Assembly: GCA_963170055.1 (NCBI GenBank)
Contig: CAUJGJ010000093.1
Span: 1,264,001-1,328,000 of the forward strand
Direction of reading: 5' to 3'
Source of the DNA: Halisarca cf. caerulea
Lineage: Eukaryota > Porifera > Demospongiae > Chondrillida > Halisarcidae
DNA length: 64,000 bases
Part shown: positions 22,873 through 36,967 of the stretch, piece after piece
Position numbering within the stretch: the stretch's first letter is position 1
Layout of the letters: each line of letters opens with the position of its first letter
Translations under genes and position numbers: made by a program
The notes under the pieces: generated by a model
Database searches by the model: none
What the model saw: the letters and a program-made list of their open reading frames with translations, nothing else
Told to the model about the DNA's origin: nothing

Positions 22873-25800
22873 ATTTCAGCTTAAACAACTATTCCAATGT
22901 CTCTTTAAAATGTTAACGTTGCTAAATGTAATTTTATCATAAGATTAAAATTGTCAAAAATGCAAATATCTTAAAAACTGACTTAGTAACTTTCATTTAA
23001 AGCAAATTTCAGCTTAAACAACTATTCCAATGTCTCTTTAAAAATTTAACGTTGCTAAATTTAATTTTATCATAAGAATAAAATTGTCAAAGTTGCAAAT
23101 ATCTTAAAAACTGACTTAGTAACTTTCATATAAAGCCAATTTCAGCTTAAACAACTATTCCAATGTCTCTTTAAAATGTTAATGTTTCTAAATTTAATTT
23201 TATCATAAGAATAAAATTCCCAAAGTTGCAAATATCTTAAAAACTGACTCAGTAACTTTCATTTAAAGCAAATTTCAGCTTAAACAACTATTCCAATGTC
23301 TCTTTAAAATGTTAACGTTGCTAAATTTAATTTTATCATAAGAATAAAATTGTCAAAGTTGAAAATATCTTAAAAACTGACTTAGTAACTTTCATATAAA
23401 GCCAATTTTAGCTTAAACAACTATTCCAATGTCTCTTTAAAATGTTAACGTTGCTAAATGTAATTTTATAAGATTAAAATTGTCAAAAATGCAAATATCT
23501 TAAAAACTGACTTAGTAACTTTCATTTAAAGCAAATTTCAGCTTAAACAACTATTCCAATGTCTCTTTAAAAATTTAACGTTGCTAAATTTAATTTTATC
23601 ATAAGAATAAAATTGTCAAAGTTGCAAATATCTTAAAAACTGACTTAGTAACTTTCATATAAAGCCAATTTCAGCTTAAACAACTATTCCAATGTCTCTT
23701 TAAAATGTTAATGTTTCTAAATTTAATTTTATCATAAGAATAAAATTCCCAAAGTTGCAAATATCTTAAAAACTGACTTAGTAACTTTCATTTAAAGCAA
23801 ATTTCAGCTTAAACAACTATTCCAATGTCTCTTTAAAATGTTAACGTTGCTAAATTTAATTTTATCATAAGAATAAAATTCCCAAAGTTGCAAATTTCTT
23901 AAAAACTTACTTAGTAACTTTCATTTAAAGCAAATTTCAGCTTAAACAACTATTCCAATGTCTCTTTAAAATGTTAACGTTGCTAAATTTAATTTTATCA
24001 TAAGAATAAAATTGTCAAAGTTGCAAATATCTTAAAAACTTACTTAGTAACTTTCATTTAAAGCAAATTTCAGCTTAAACAACTATTCCAATGTCTCTTT
24101 AAAATGTTAACGTTGCTAAATGTAATTTTATCATAAGATTAAAATTGTCAAAAATGCAAATATCTTAAAAACTGACTTAGTAACTTTCATTTAAAGCAAA
24201 TTTCAGCTTAAACAACTATTCCAATGTCTCTTTAAAAATTTAACGTTGCTAAATTTAATTTTATCATATGAATAAAATTGTCAAAGTTGCAAATATCTTA
24301 AAAACTGACTTAGTAACTTTCATATAAAGCCAATTTCAGCTTAAACAACTATTCCAATGTCTCTTTAAAATGTTAATGTTTCTAAATTTAATTTTATCAT
24401 AAGAATAAAATTCCCAAAGTTGCAAATATCTTAAAAACTGACTTAGTAACTTTCATTTAAAGCAAATTTCAGCTTAAACAACTATTCCAATGTCTCTTTA
24501 AAATGTTAACGTTGCTAAATTTAATTTTATCATAAGAATAAAATTCCCAAAGTTGCAAATATCTTAAAAACTTACTTAGTAACTTTCATTTAAAGCAAAT
24601 TTCAGCTTAAACAACTATTCCAATGTCTCTTTAAAATGTTAACGTTGCTAAATTTAATTTTATCATAAGAATAAAATTGTCAAAGTTGCAAATATCTTAA
24701 AAACTGACTTAGTAACTTTCATATAAAGCCAATTTTAGCTTAAACAACTATTCCAATGTCTCTTTAAAATGTTAACGTTGCTAAATGTAATTTTATCATA
24801 AGATTAAAATTGTCAAAAATGCAAATATCTTAAAAACTGACTTAGTAACTTTCATTTAAAGCAAATTTCAGCTTAAACAACTATTCCAATGTCTCTTTAA
24901 AATGTTAACGTTGCTAAATTTAATTTTATCATAAGAATAAAATTCCCAAAGTTGCAAATATCTTAAAAACTTACTTAGTAACTTTCATTTAAAGCAAATT
25001 TCAGCTTAAACAACTATTCCAATGTCTCTTTAAAATGTTAACGTTGCTAAATTTAATTTTATCATAAGAATAAAATTGTCAAAGTTGCAAATATCTTAAA
25101 AACTTACTTAGTAACTTTCATTTAAAGCAAATTTCAGCTTAAACAACTATTCCAATGTCTCTTTAAAATGTTAACGTTGCTAAATGTAATTTTATCATAA
25201 GATTAAAATTGTCAAAAATGCAAATATCTTAAAAACTGACTTAGTAACTTTCATTTAAAGCAAATTTCAGCTTAAACAACTATTCCAATGTCTCTTTAAA
25301 AATTTAACGTTGCTAAATTTAATTTTATCATAAGAATAAAATTGTCAAAGTTGCAAATATCTTAAAAACTGACTTAGTAACTTTCATATAAAGCCAATTT
25401 CAGCTTAAACAACTATTCCAATGTCTCTTTAAAATGTTAATGTTTCTAAATTTAATTTTATCATAAGAATAAAATTCCCAAAGTTGCAAATATCTTAAAA
25501 ACTGACTTAGTAACTTTCATTTAAAGCAAATTTCAGCTTAAACAACTATTCCAATGTCTCTTTAAAATGTTAACGTTGCTAAATTTAATTTTATCATAAG
25601 AATAAAATTCCCAAAGTTGCAAATATCTTAAAAACTTACTTAGTAACTTTCATTTAAAGCAAATTTCAGCTTAAACAACTATTCCAATGTCTCTTTAAAA
25701 TGTTAACGTTGCTAAATTTAATTTTATCATAAGAATAAAATTGTCAAAGTTGCAAATATCTTAAAAACTTACTTAGTAACTTTCATTTAAAGCAAATTTC

Positions 25801-28800
25801 AGCTTAAACAACTATTCCAATGTCTCTTTAAAATGTTAACGTTGCTAAATTTAATTTTATCATAAGAATAAAATTGTCAAAGTTGCAAATATCTTAAAAA
25901 CTTACTTAGTAACTTTCATTTAATGCAAATTTCAGCTTAAACAACTATTCCAATGTCTCTTTAAAATGCAAACGTTGCTAAATTTAATTTTATCATAAGA
26001 ACAAAATTGTCAAAAATGCAAATATCTTAAAAACTGACTTAGTAACTTTCATTTAAAGCAAATTTCAGCTTAAACAACTATTCCAATGTCTCTTTAAAAT
26101 GTTAACGTTGCTAAATGTAATTTTATCATAAGATTAAAATTGTCAAAAATGCAAATATCTTAAAAACTGACTTAGTAACTTTCATTTAAAGCAAATTTCA
26201 GCTTAAACAACTATTCCAATGTCCCTTTAAAAATTTAACGTTGCTAAATTTAATTTTATCATAAGAATAAAATTGTCAAAGTTGCAAATATCTTAAAAAC
26301 TTACTTAGTAACTTTCATTTAAAGCAAATTTCAGCTTAAACAACTATTCCAATGTCTCTTTAAAATGTTAACGTTGCTAAATTTAATTTTATCATAAGAA
26401 TAAAATTGTCAAAGTTGCAAATATCTTAAAAACTTACTTAGTAACTTTCATTTAATGCAAATTTCAGCTTAAACAACTATTCCAATGTCTCTTTAAAATG
26501 CAAACGTTGCTAAATTTAATTTTATCATAAGAACAAAATTGTCAAAAATGCAAATATCTTAAAAACTGACTTAGTAACTTTCATTTAAAGCAAATTTCAG
26601 CTTAAACAACTATTCCAATGTCTCTTTAAAATGTTAACGTTGCTAAATGTAATTTTATCATAAGATTAAAATTGTCAAAAATGCAAATATCTTAAAAACT
26701 GACTTAGTAACTTTCATTTAAAGCAAATTTCAGCTTAAACAACTATTCCAATGTCCCTTTAAAAATTTAACGTTGCTAAATTTAATTTTATCATAAGAAT
26801 AAAATTGTCAAAGTTGCAAATATCTTAAAAACTGACTTAGTAACTTTCATATAAAGCCAATTTCAGCTTAAACAACTATTCCAATGTCTCTTTAAAATGT
26901 TAATGTTTCTAAATTTAATTTTATCATAAGAATAAAATTCCCAAAGTTGCAAATATCTTAAAAACTGACTTAGTAACTTTCATTTAAAGCAAATTTCAGC
27001 TTAAACAACTATTCCAATGTCTCTTTAAAATTTTAACGTTGCTAAATTTAATTTTATCATAAGAATAAAATTCCCAAAGTTGCAAATATCTTAAAAACTG
27101 ACTTAGTAACTTTCATATAAAGCCAATTTCAGCTTAAACAACTATTCCAATGTCTCTTTAAAATGTTAATGTTTCTAAATTTAATTTTATCATAAGAATA
27201 AAATTCCCAAAGTTGCAAATATCTTAAAAACTGACTTAGTAACTTTCATTTAAAGCAAATTTCAGCTTAAACAACTATTCCAATGTCTCTTTAAAATGTT
27301 AACGTTGCTAAATTTAATTTTATCATAAGAATAAAATTCCCAAAGTTGCAAATATCTTAAAAACTTACTTAGTAACTTTCATTTAAAGCAAATTTCAGCT
27401 TAAACAACTATTCCAATGTCTCTTTAAAAATTTAACGTTGCTAAATTTAATTTTATCATAAGAATAAAATTGTCAAAGTTGCAAATATCTTAAAAACTGA
27501 CTTAGTAACTTTCATATAAAGCCAATTTCAGCTTAAACAACTATTCCAATGTCTCTTTAAAATGTTAATGTTTCTAAATTTAATTTTATCATAAGAATAA
27601 AATTCCCAAAGTTGCAAATATCTTAAAAACTGACTTAGTAACTTTCATTTAAAGCAAATTTCAGCTTAAACAACTATTCCAATGTCTCTTTAAAATGTTA
27701 ACGTTGCTAAATTTAATTTTATCATAAGAATAAAATTCCCAAAGTTGCAAATATCTTAAAAACTTACTTAGTAACTTTCATTTAAAGCAAATTTCAGCTT
27801 AAACAACTATTCCAATGTCTCTTTAAAATGTTAACGTTGCTAAATTTAATTTTATCATAAGAATAAAATTCCCAAAGTTGCAAATATCTTAAAAACTTAC
27901 TTAGTAACTTTCATTTAAAGCAAATTTCAGCTTAAACAACTATTCCAATGTCTCTTTAAAAATTTAACGTTGCTAAATTTAATTTTATCATAAGAATAAA
28001 ATTGTCAAAGTTGCAAATATCTTAAAAACTGACTTAGTAACTTTCATATAAAGCCAATTTCAGCTTAAACAACTATTCCAATGTCTCTTTAAAATGTTAA
28101 TGTTTCTAAATTTAATTTTATCATAAGAATAAAATTCCCAAAGTTGCAAATATCTTAAAAACTGACTTAGTAACTTTCATTTAAAGCAAATTTCAGCTTA
28201 AACAACTATTCCAATGTCTCTTTAAAATGTTAACGTTGCTAAATTTAATTTTATCATAAGAATAAAATTCCCAAAGTTGCAAATATCTTAAAAACTTACT
28301 TAGTAACTTTCATTTAAAGCAAATTTCAGCTTAAACAACTATTCCAATGTCTCTTTAAAATGTTAACGTTGCTAAATTTAATTTTATCATAAGAATAAAA
28401 TTGTCAAAGTTGCAAATATCTTAAAAACTTACTTAGTAACTTTCATTTAAAGCAAATTTCAGCTTAAACAACTATTCCAATGTCTCTTTAAAATGTTAAC
28501 GTTGCTAAATTTAATTTTATCATAAGAATAAAATTGTCAAAGTTGCAAATATCTTAAAAACTTACTTAGTAACTTTCATTTAATGCAAATTTCAGCTTAA
28601 ACAACTATTCCAATGTCTCTTTAAAATGCTAACGTTGCTAAATTTAATTTTATCATAAGAACAAAATTGTCAAAAATGCAAATATCTTAAAAACTGACTT
28701 AGTAACTTTCATTTAAAGCAAATTTCAGCTTAAACAACTATTCCAATGTCTCTTTAAAATGTTAACGTTGCTAAATGTAATTTTATCATAAGATTAAAAT

Positions 28801-29652
28801 TGTCAAAAATGCAAATATCTTAAAAACTGACTTAGTAACTTTCATTTAAAGCAAATTTCAGCTTAAACAACTATTCCAATGTCCCTTTAAAAATTTAACG
28901 TTGCTAAATTTAATTTTATCATAAGAATAAAATTGTCAAAGTTGCAAATATCTTAAAAACTGACTTAGTAACTTTCATATAAAGCCAATTTCAGCTTAAA
29001 CAACTATTCCAATGTCTCTTTAAAATGTTAATGTTTCTAAATTTAATTTTATCATAAGAATAAAATTCCCAAAGTTGCAAATATCTTAAAAACTGACTTA
29101 GTAACTTTCATTTAAAGCAAATTTCAGCTTAAACAACTATTCCAATGTCTCTTTAAAATTTTAACGTTGCTAAATTTAATTTTATCATAAGAATAAAATT
29201 CCCAAAGTTGCAAATATCTTAAAAACTGACTTAGTAACTTTCATATAAAGCAAATTTCAGCTTAAACAACTATTCCAATGTCTCTTTAAAATGTTAATGT
29301 TTCTAAATTTAATTTTATCATAAGAATAAAATTCCCAAAGTTGCAAATATCTTAAAAACTGACTTAGTAACTTTCATTTAAAGCAAATTTCAGCTTAAAC
29401 AACTATTCCAATGTCTCTTTAAAATGTTAACGTTGCTAAATTTAATTTTATCATAAGAATAAAATTGTCAAAGTTGCAAATATCTTAAAAACTTACTTAG
29501 TAACTTTCATTTAATGCAAATTTCAGCTTAAACAACTATTCCAATGTCTCTTTAAAATGCTAACGTTGCTAAATTTAATTTTATCATAAGAACAAAATTG
29601 TCAAAAATGCAAATATCTTAAAAACTGACTTAGTAACTTTCATTTAAAGCAA
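22873..29652 (+). repeat. 51-monomer duplicated block, copy 2 (6780 bp)
   Basis: Begins B-C-D(GACTCAG)-E-B' exactly like copy 1 and is 3 bp shorter because of the deletion near 23470. It carries the same nested markers: AAATTTCTT near 23894, CATATGAA near 24267, G at 25929/26461, H at 26993 and 29121, G' at 28589 and 29520. After it the pattern departs: the C monomer starting at 29786 has GTCCC where the one starting at 23006 has GTCTC. Confidence 0.9.
23467..23470 (+). other. 3-bp deletion in a type B' monomer
   Basis: TTTTATCATAAG reads TTTTATAAG here, so three bases (one CAT or ATC) are gone. The spacer of the m58-80 inverted repeat is cut from 7 to 4 bases. All downstream monomers shift by 3. 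The corresponding copy in the left 51-monomer block is intact, so the loss came after that duplication. Confidence 0.88.
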
Positions 29653-30849
29653 ATTTCAGCTTAAACAACTATTCCAATGTCTCTTTAAAATGTTAACGTT
29701 GCTAAATGTAATTTTATCATAAGATTAAAATTGTCAAAAATGCAAATATCTTAAAAACTGACTTAGTAACTTTCATTTAAAGCAAATTTCAGCTTAAACA
29801 ACTATTCCAATGTCCCTTTAAAAATTTAACGTTGCTAAATTTAATTTTATCATAAGAATAAAATTGTCAAAGTTGCAAATATCTTAAAAACTGACTTAGT
29901 AACTTTCATATAAAGCCAATTTCAGCTTAAACAACTATTCCAATGTCTCTTTAAAATGTTAATGTTTCTAAATTTAATTTTATCATAAGAATAAAATTCC
30001 CAAAGTTGCAAATATCTTAAAAACTGACTTAGTAACTTTCATTTAAAGCAAATTTCAGCTTAAACAACTATTCCAATGTCTCTTTAAAATTTTAACGTTG
30101 CTAAATTTAATTTTATCATAAGAATAAAATTCCCAAAGTTGCAAATATCTTAAAAACTGACTTAGTAACTTTCATATAAAGCCAATTTCAGCTTAAACAA
30201 CTATTCCAATGTCTCTTTAAAATGTTAATGTTTCTAAATTTAATTTTATCATAAGAATAAAATTCCCAAAGTTGCAAATATCTTAAAAACTGACTTAGTA
30301 ACTTTCATTTAAAGCAAATTTCAGCTTAAACAACTATTCCAATGTCTCTTTAAAATTTTAACGTTGCTAAATTTAATTTTATCATAAGAATAAAATTCCC
30401 AAAGTTGCAAATATCTTAAAAACTGACTTAGTAACTTTCATATAAAGCCAATTTCAGCTTAAACAACTATTCCAATGTCTCTTTAAAATGTTAATGTTTC
30501 TAAATTTAATTTTATCATAAGAATAAAATTCCCAAAGTTGCAAATATCTTAAAAACTGACTTAGTAACTTTCATTTAAAGCAAATTTCAGCTTAAACAAC
30601 TATTCCAATGTCTCTTTAAAATGTTAACGTTGCTAAATTTAATTTTATCATAAGAATAAAATTGTCAAAGTTGCAAATATCTTAAAAACTTACTTAGTAA
30701 CTTTCATTTAATGCAAATTTCAGCTTAAACAACTATTCCAATGTCTCTTTAAAATGCTAACGTTGCTAAATTTAATTTTATCATAAGAACAAAATTGTCA
30801 AAAATGCAAATATCTTAAAAACTGACTTAGTAACTTTCATTTAAAGCAA
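26594..30849 (+). repeat. 32-monomer (4256-bp) block, copy 1
   Basis: Monomer order from the B at 26594 repeats from 30850. G' monomers at 28589, 29520 and 30717 match 32845, 33776 and 34973, each 4256 bp apart. The rare H end ATATAAAGCAA at 29245 matches 33501. The block overlaps the right end of the 51-monomer copy, so the 32-monomer event followed it. Confidence 0.87.
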
Positions 30850-33800
30850 ATTTCAGCTTAAACAACTATTCCAATGTCTCTTTAAAATGTTAACGTTGCT
30901 AAATGTAATTTTATCATAAGATTAAAATTGTCAAAAATGCAAATATCTTAAAAACTGACTTAGTAACTTTCATTTAAAGCAAATTTCAGCTTAAACAACT
31001 ATTCCAATGTCCCTTTAAAAATTTAACGTTGCTAAATTTAATTTTATCATAAGAATAAAATTGTCAAAGTTGCAAATATCTTAAAAACTGACTTAGTAAC
31101 TTTCATATAAAGCCAATTTCAGCTTAAACAACTATTCCAATGTCTCTTTAAAATGTTAATGTTTCTAAATTTAATTTTATCATAAGAATAAAATTCCCAA
31201 AGTTGCAAATATCTTAAAAACTGACTTAGTAACTTTCATTTAAAGCAAATTTCAGCTTAAACAACTATTCCAATGTCTCTTTAAAATTTTAACGTTGCTA
31301 AATTTAATTTTATCATAAGAATAAAATTCCCAAAGTTGCAAATATCTTAAAAACTGACTTAGTAACTTTCATATAAAGCCAATTTCAGCTTAAACAACTA
31401 TTCCAATGTCTCTTTAAAATGTTAATGTTTCTAAATTTAATTTTATCATAAGAATAAAATTCCCAAAGTTGCAAATATCTTAAAAACTGACTTAGTAACT
31501 TTCATTTAAAGCAAATTTCAGCTTAAACAACTATTCCAATGTCTCTTTAAAATGTTAACGTTGCTAAATTTAATTTTATCATAAGAATAAAATTCCCAAA
31601 GTTGCAAATATCTTAAAAACTTACTTAGTAACTTTCATTTAAAGCAAATTTCAGCTTAAACAACTATTCCAATGTCTCTTTAAAAATTTAACGTTGCTAA
31701 ATTTAATTTTATCATAAGAATAAAATTGTCAAAGTTGCAAATATCTTAAAAACTGACTTAGTAACTTTCATATAAAGCCAATTTCAGCTTAAACAACTAT
31801 TCCAATGTCTCTTTAAAATGTTAATGTTTCTAAATTTAATTTTATCATAAGAATAAAATTCCCAAAGTTGCAAATATCTTAAAAACTGACTTAGTAACTT
31901 TCATTTAAAGCAAATTTCAGCTTAAACAACTATTCCAATGTCTCTTTAAAATGTTAACGTTGCTAAATTTAATTTTATCATAAGAATAAAATTCCCAAAG
32001 TTGCAAATATCTTAAAAACTTACTTAGTAACTTTCATTTAAAGCAAATTTCAGCTTAAACAACTATTCCAATGTCTCTTTAAAATGTTAACGTTGCTAAA
32101 TTTAATTTTATCATAAGAATAAAATTCCCAAAGTTGCAAATATCTTAAAAACTTACTTAGTAACTTTCATTTAAAGCAAATTTCAGCTTAAACAACTATT
32201 CCAATGTCTCTTTAAAAATTTAACGTTGCTAAATTTAATTTTATCATAAGAATAAAATTGTCAAAGTTGCAAATATCTTAAAAACTGACTTAGTAACTTT
32301 CATATAAAGCCAATTTCAGCTTAAACAACTATTCCAATGTCTCTTTAAAATGTTAATGTTTCTAAATTTAATTTTATCATAAGAATAAAATTCCCAAAGT
32401 TGCAAATATCTTAAAAACTGACTTAGTAACTTTCATTTAAAGCAAATTTCAGCTTAAACAACTATTCCAATGTCTCTTTAAAATGTTAACGTTGCTAAAT
32501 TTAATTTTATCATAAGAATAAAATTCCCAAAGTTGCAAATATCTTAAAAACTTACTTAGTAACTTTCATTTAAAGCAAATTTCAGCTTAAACAACTATTC
32601 CAATGTCTCTTTAAAATGTTAACGTTGCTAAATTTAATTTTATCATAAGAATAAAATTGTCAAAGTTGCAAATATCTTAAAAACTTACTTAGTAACTTTC
32701 ATTTAAAGCAAATTTCAGCTTAAACAACTATTCCAATGTCTCTTTAAAATGTTAACGTTGCTAAATTTAATTTTATCATAAGAATAAAATTGTCAAAGTT
32801 GCAAATATCTTAAAAACTTACTTAGTAACTTTCATTTAATGCAAATTTCAGCTTAAACAACTATTCCAATGTCTCTTTAAAATGCTAACGTTGCTAAATT
32901 TAATTTTATCATAAGAACAAAATTGTCAAAAATGCAAATATCTTAAAAACTGACTTAGTAACTTTCATTTAAAGCAAATTTCAGCTTAAACAACTATTCC
33001 AATGTCTCTTTAAAATGTTAACGTTGCTAAATGTAATTTTATCATAAGATTAAAATTGTCAAAAATGCAAATATCTTAAAAACTGACTTAGTAACTTTCA
33101 TTTAAAGCAAATTTCAGCTTAAACAACTATTCCAATGTCCCTTTAAAAATTTAACGTTGCTAAATTTAATTTTATCATAAGAATAAAATTGTCAAAGTTG
33201 CAAATATCTTAAAAACTGACTTAGTAACTTTCATATAAAGCCAATTTCAGCTTAAACAACTATTCCAATGTCTCTTTAAAATGTTAATGTTTCTAAATTT
33301 AATTTTATCATAAGAATAAAATTCCCAAAGTTGCAAATATCTTAAAAACTGACTTAGTAACTTTCATTTAAAGCAAATTTCAGCTTAAACAACTATTCCA
33401 ATGTCTCTTTAAAATTTTAACGTTGCTAAATTTAATTTTATCATAAGAATAAAATTCCCAAAGTTGCAAATATCTTAAAAACTGACTTAGTAACTTTCAT
33501 ATAAAGCAAATTTCAGCTTAAACAACTATTCCAATGTCTCTTTAAAATGTTAATGTTTCTAAATTTAATTTTATCATAAGAATAAAATTCCCAAAGTTGC
33601 AAATATCTTAAAAACTGACTTAGTAACTTTCATTTAAAGCAAATTTCAGCTTAAACAACTATTCCAATGTCTCTTTAAAATGTTAACGTTGCTAAATTTA
33701 ATTTTATCATAAGAATAAAATTGTCAAAGTTGCAAATATCTTAAAAACTTACTTAGTAACTTTCATTTAATGCAAATTTCAGCTTAAACAACTATTCCAA

Positions 33801-35105
33801 TGTCTCTTTAAAATGCTAACGTTGCTAAATTTAATTTTATCATAAGAACAAAATTGTCAAAAATGCAAATATCTTAAAAACTGACTTAGTAACTTTCATT
33901 TAAAGCAAATTTCAGCTTAAACAACTATTCCAATGTCTCTTTAAAATGTTAACGTTGCTAAATGTAATTTTATCATAAGATTAAAATTGTCAAAAATGCA
34001 AATATCTTAAAAACTGACTTAGTAACTTTCATTTAAAGCAAATTTCAGCTTAAACAACTATTCCAATGTCCCTTTAAAAATTTAACGTTGCTAAATTTAA
34101 TTTTATCATAAGAATAAAATTGTCAAAGTTGCAAATATCTTAAAAACTGACTTAGTAACTTTCATATAAAGCCAATTTCAGCTTAAACAACTATTCCAAT
34201 GTCTCTTTAAAATGTTAATGTTTCTAAATTTAATTTTATCATAAGAATAAAATTCCCAAAGTTGCAAATATCTTAAAAACTGACTTAGTAACTTTCATTT
34301 AAAGCAAATTTCAGCTTAAACAACTATTCCAATGTCTCTTTAAAATTTTAACGTTGCTAAATTTAATTTTATCATAAGAATAAAATTCCCAAAGTTGCAA
34401 ATATCTTAAAAACTGACTTAGTAACTTTCATATAAAGCCAATTTCAGCTTAAACAACTATTCCAATGTCTCTTTAAAATGTTAATGTTTCTAAATTTAAT
34501 TTTATCATAAGAATAAAATTCCCAAAGTTGCAAATATCTTAAAAACTGACTTAGTAACTTTCATTTAAAGCAAATTTCAGCTTAAACAACTATTCCAATG
34601 TCTCTTTAAAATTTTAACGTTGCTAAATTTAATTTTATCATAAGAATAAAATTCCCAAAGTTGCAAATATCTTAAAAACTGACTTAGTAACTTTCATATA
34701 AAGCCAATTTCAGCTTAAACAACTATTCCAATGTCTCTTTAAAATGTTAATGTTTCTAAATTTAATTTTATCATAAGAATAAAATTCCCAAAGTTGCAAA
34801 TATCTTAAAAACTGACTTAGTAACTTTCATTTAAAGCAAATTTCAGCTTAAACAACTATTCCAATGTCTCTTTAAAATGTTAACGTTGCTAAATTTAATT
34901 TTATCATAAGAATAAAATTGTCAAAGTTGCAAATATCTTAAAAACTTACTTAGTAACTTTCATTTAATGCAAATTTCAGCTTAAACAACTATTCCAATGT
35001 CTCTTTAAAATGCTAACGTTGCTAAATTTAATTTTATCATAAGAACAAAATTGTCAAAAATGCAAATATCTTAAAAACTGACTTAGTAACTTTCATTTAA
35101 AGCAA
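30850..35105 (+). repeat. 32-monomer (4256-bp) block, copy 2
   Basis: Second copy of the 32-monomer unit, in direct tandem. Its type order is B-C''-D-H-D-F-C-D-F-F-C-D-F-A-A'-G'-B and onward, including the 7-mer and 9-mer G' units. Confidence 0.87.
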
Positions 35106-36302
35106 ATTTCAGCTTAAACAACTATTCCAATGTCTCTTTAAAATGTTAACGTTGCTAAATGTAATTTTATCATAAGATTAAAATTGTCAAAAATGCAAAT
35201 ATCTTAAAAACTGACTTAGTAACTTTCATTTAAAGCAAATTTCAGCTTAAACAACTATTCCAATGTCCCTTTAAAAATTTAACGTTGCTAAATTTAATTT
35301 TATCATAAGAATAAAATTGTCAAAGTTGCAAATATCTTAAAAACTGACTTAGTAACTTTCATATAAAGCCAATTTCAGCTTAAACAACTATTCCAATGTC
35401 TCTTTAAAATGTTAATGTTTCTAAATTTAATTTTATCATAAGAATAAAATTCCCAAAGTTGCAAATATCTTAAAAACTGACTTAGTAACTTTCATTTAAA
35501 GCAAATTTCAGCTTAAACAACTATTCCAATGTCTCTTTAAAATTTTAACGTTGCTAAATTTAATTTTATCATAAGAATAAAATTCCCAAAGTTGCAAATA
35601 TCTTAAAAACTGACTTAGTAACTTTCATATAAAGCCAATTTCAGCTTAAACAACTATTCCAATGTCTCTTTAAAATGTTAATGTTTCTAAATTTAATTTT
35701 ATCATAAGAATAAAATTCCCAAAGTTGCAAATATCTTAAAAACTGACTTAGTAACTTTCATTTAAAGCAAATTTCAGCTTAAACAACTATTCCAATGTCT
35801 CTTTAAAATGTTAACGTTGCTAAATTTAATTTTATCATAAGAATAAAATTCCCAAAGTTGCAAATATCTTAAAAACTTACTTAGTAACTTTCATTTAAAG
35901 CAAATTTCAGCTTAAACAACTATTCCAATGTCTCTTTAAAAATTTAACGTTGCTAAATTTAATTTTATCATAAGAATAAAATTGTCAAAGTTGCAAATAT
36001 CTTAAAAACTGACTTAGTAACTTTCATATAAAGCCAATTTCAGCTTAAACAACTATTCCAATGTCTCTTTAAAATGTTAATGTTTCTAAATTTAATTTTA
36101 TCATAAGAATAAAATTCCCAAAGTTGCAAATATCTTAAAAACTGACTTAGTAACTTTCATTTAAAGCAAATTTCAGCTTAAACAACTATTCCAATGTCTC
36201 TTTAAAATGTTAACGTTGCTAAATTTAATTTTATCATAAGAATAAAATTCCCAAAGTTGCAAATATCTTAAAAACTTACTTAGTAACTTTCATTTAAAGC
36301 AA
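35106..36302 (+). repeat. 32-monomer block, partial third copy (9 monomers)
   Basis: B-C''-D-H-D-F-C-D-F matches the start of both preceding copies. At 36303 a type A replaces the second F of the pattern, marking the end of the shared register. Confidence 0.8.
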
Positions 36303-36701
36303 ATTTCAGCTTAAACAACTATTCCAATGTCTCTTTAAAATGTTAACGTTGCTAAATTTAATTTTATCATAAGAATAAAATTGTCAAAGTTGCAAATATC
36401 TTAAAAACTTACTTAGTAACTTTCATTTAAAGCAAATTTCAGCTTAAACAACTATTCCAATGTCTCTTTAAAATGTTAACGTTGCTAAATTTAATTTTAT
36501 CATAAGAATAAAATTGTCAAAGTTGCAAATATCTTAAAAACTTACTTAGTAACTTTCATTTAATGCAAATTTCAGCTTAAACAACTATTCCAATGTCTCT
36601 TTAAAATGCTAACGTTGCTAAATTTAATTTTATCATAAGAACAAAATTGTCAAAAATGCAAATATCTTAAAAACTGACTTAGTAACTTTCATTTAAAGCA
36701 A

Positions 36702-36834
36702 ATTTCAGCTTAAACAACTATTCCAATGTCTCTTTAAAAATTTAACGTTGCTAAATTTAATTTTATCATAAGAATAAAATTGTCAAAGTTGCAAATATCT
36801 TAAAAACTTACTTAGTAACTTTCATTTAATGCAA
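36702..36834 (+). repeat. Hybrid C/A' monomer
   Basis: The left part is type C (AT at m39-40). The right part is A' (T at m108, TTTAATGCAA tail). The next monomer is another hybrid, so two exchange points lie within about 200 bp. Confidence 0.78.
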
Positions 36835-36967
36835 ATTTCAGCTTAAACAACTATTTCAATGTCTCTTTAAAATGCTAACGTTGCTAAATGTAATTTTATC
36901 ATAAGATTAAAATTGTCAAAAATGCAAATATCTTAAAAACTGACTTAGTAACTTTCATTTAAAGCAA
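36835..36967 (+). repeat. Hybrid G'/B monomer
   Basis: TGCTAACG at m39-46 as in G', followed by type B states (G at m56, GATTAAAATT). It also has TATTTCAATG in place of TATTCCAATG (m22 T or m23 T). That rare break in the most conserved block is also seen in monomers starting at 37899, 39362 and 43219. Confidence 0.78.

Larger units (their letters stand above)
11302..36302 (+). repeat. Domain II: nested large tandem duplications
   Basis: This span is the product of at least three overlapping tandem duplications of 36, 51 and 32 monomers. They spread a set of monomer types absent from domain I (G, G', A', C'', H). It contains no sequence other than the satellite. Confidence 0.87.
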
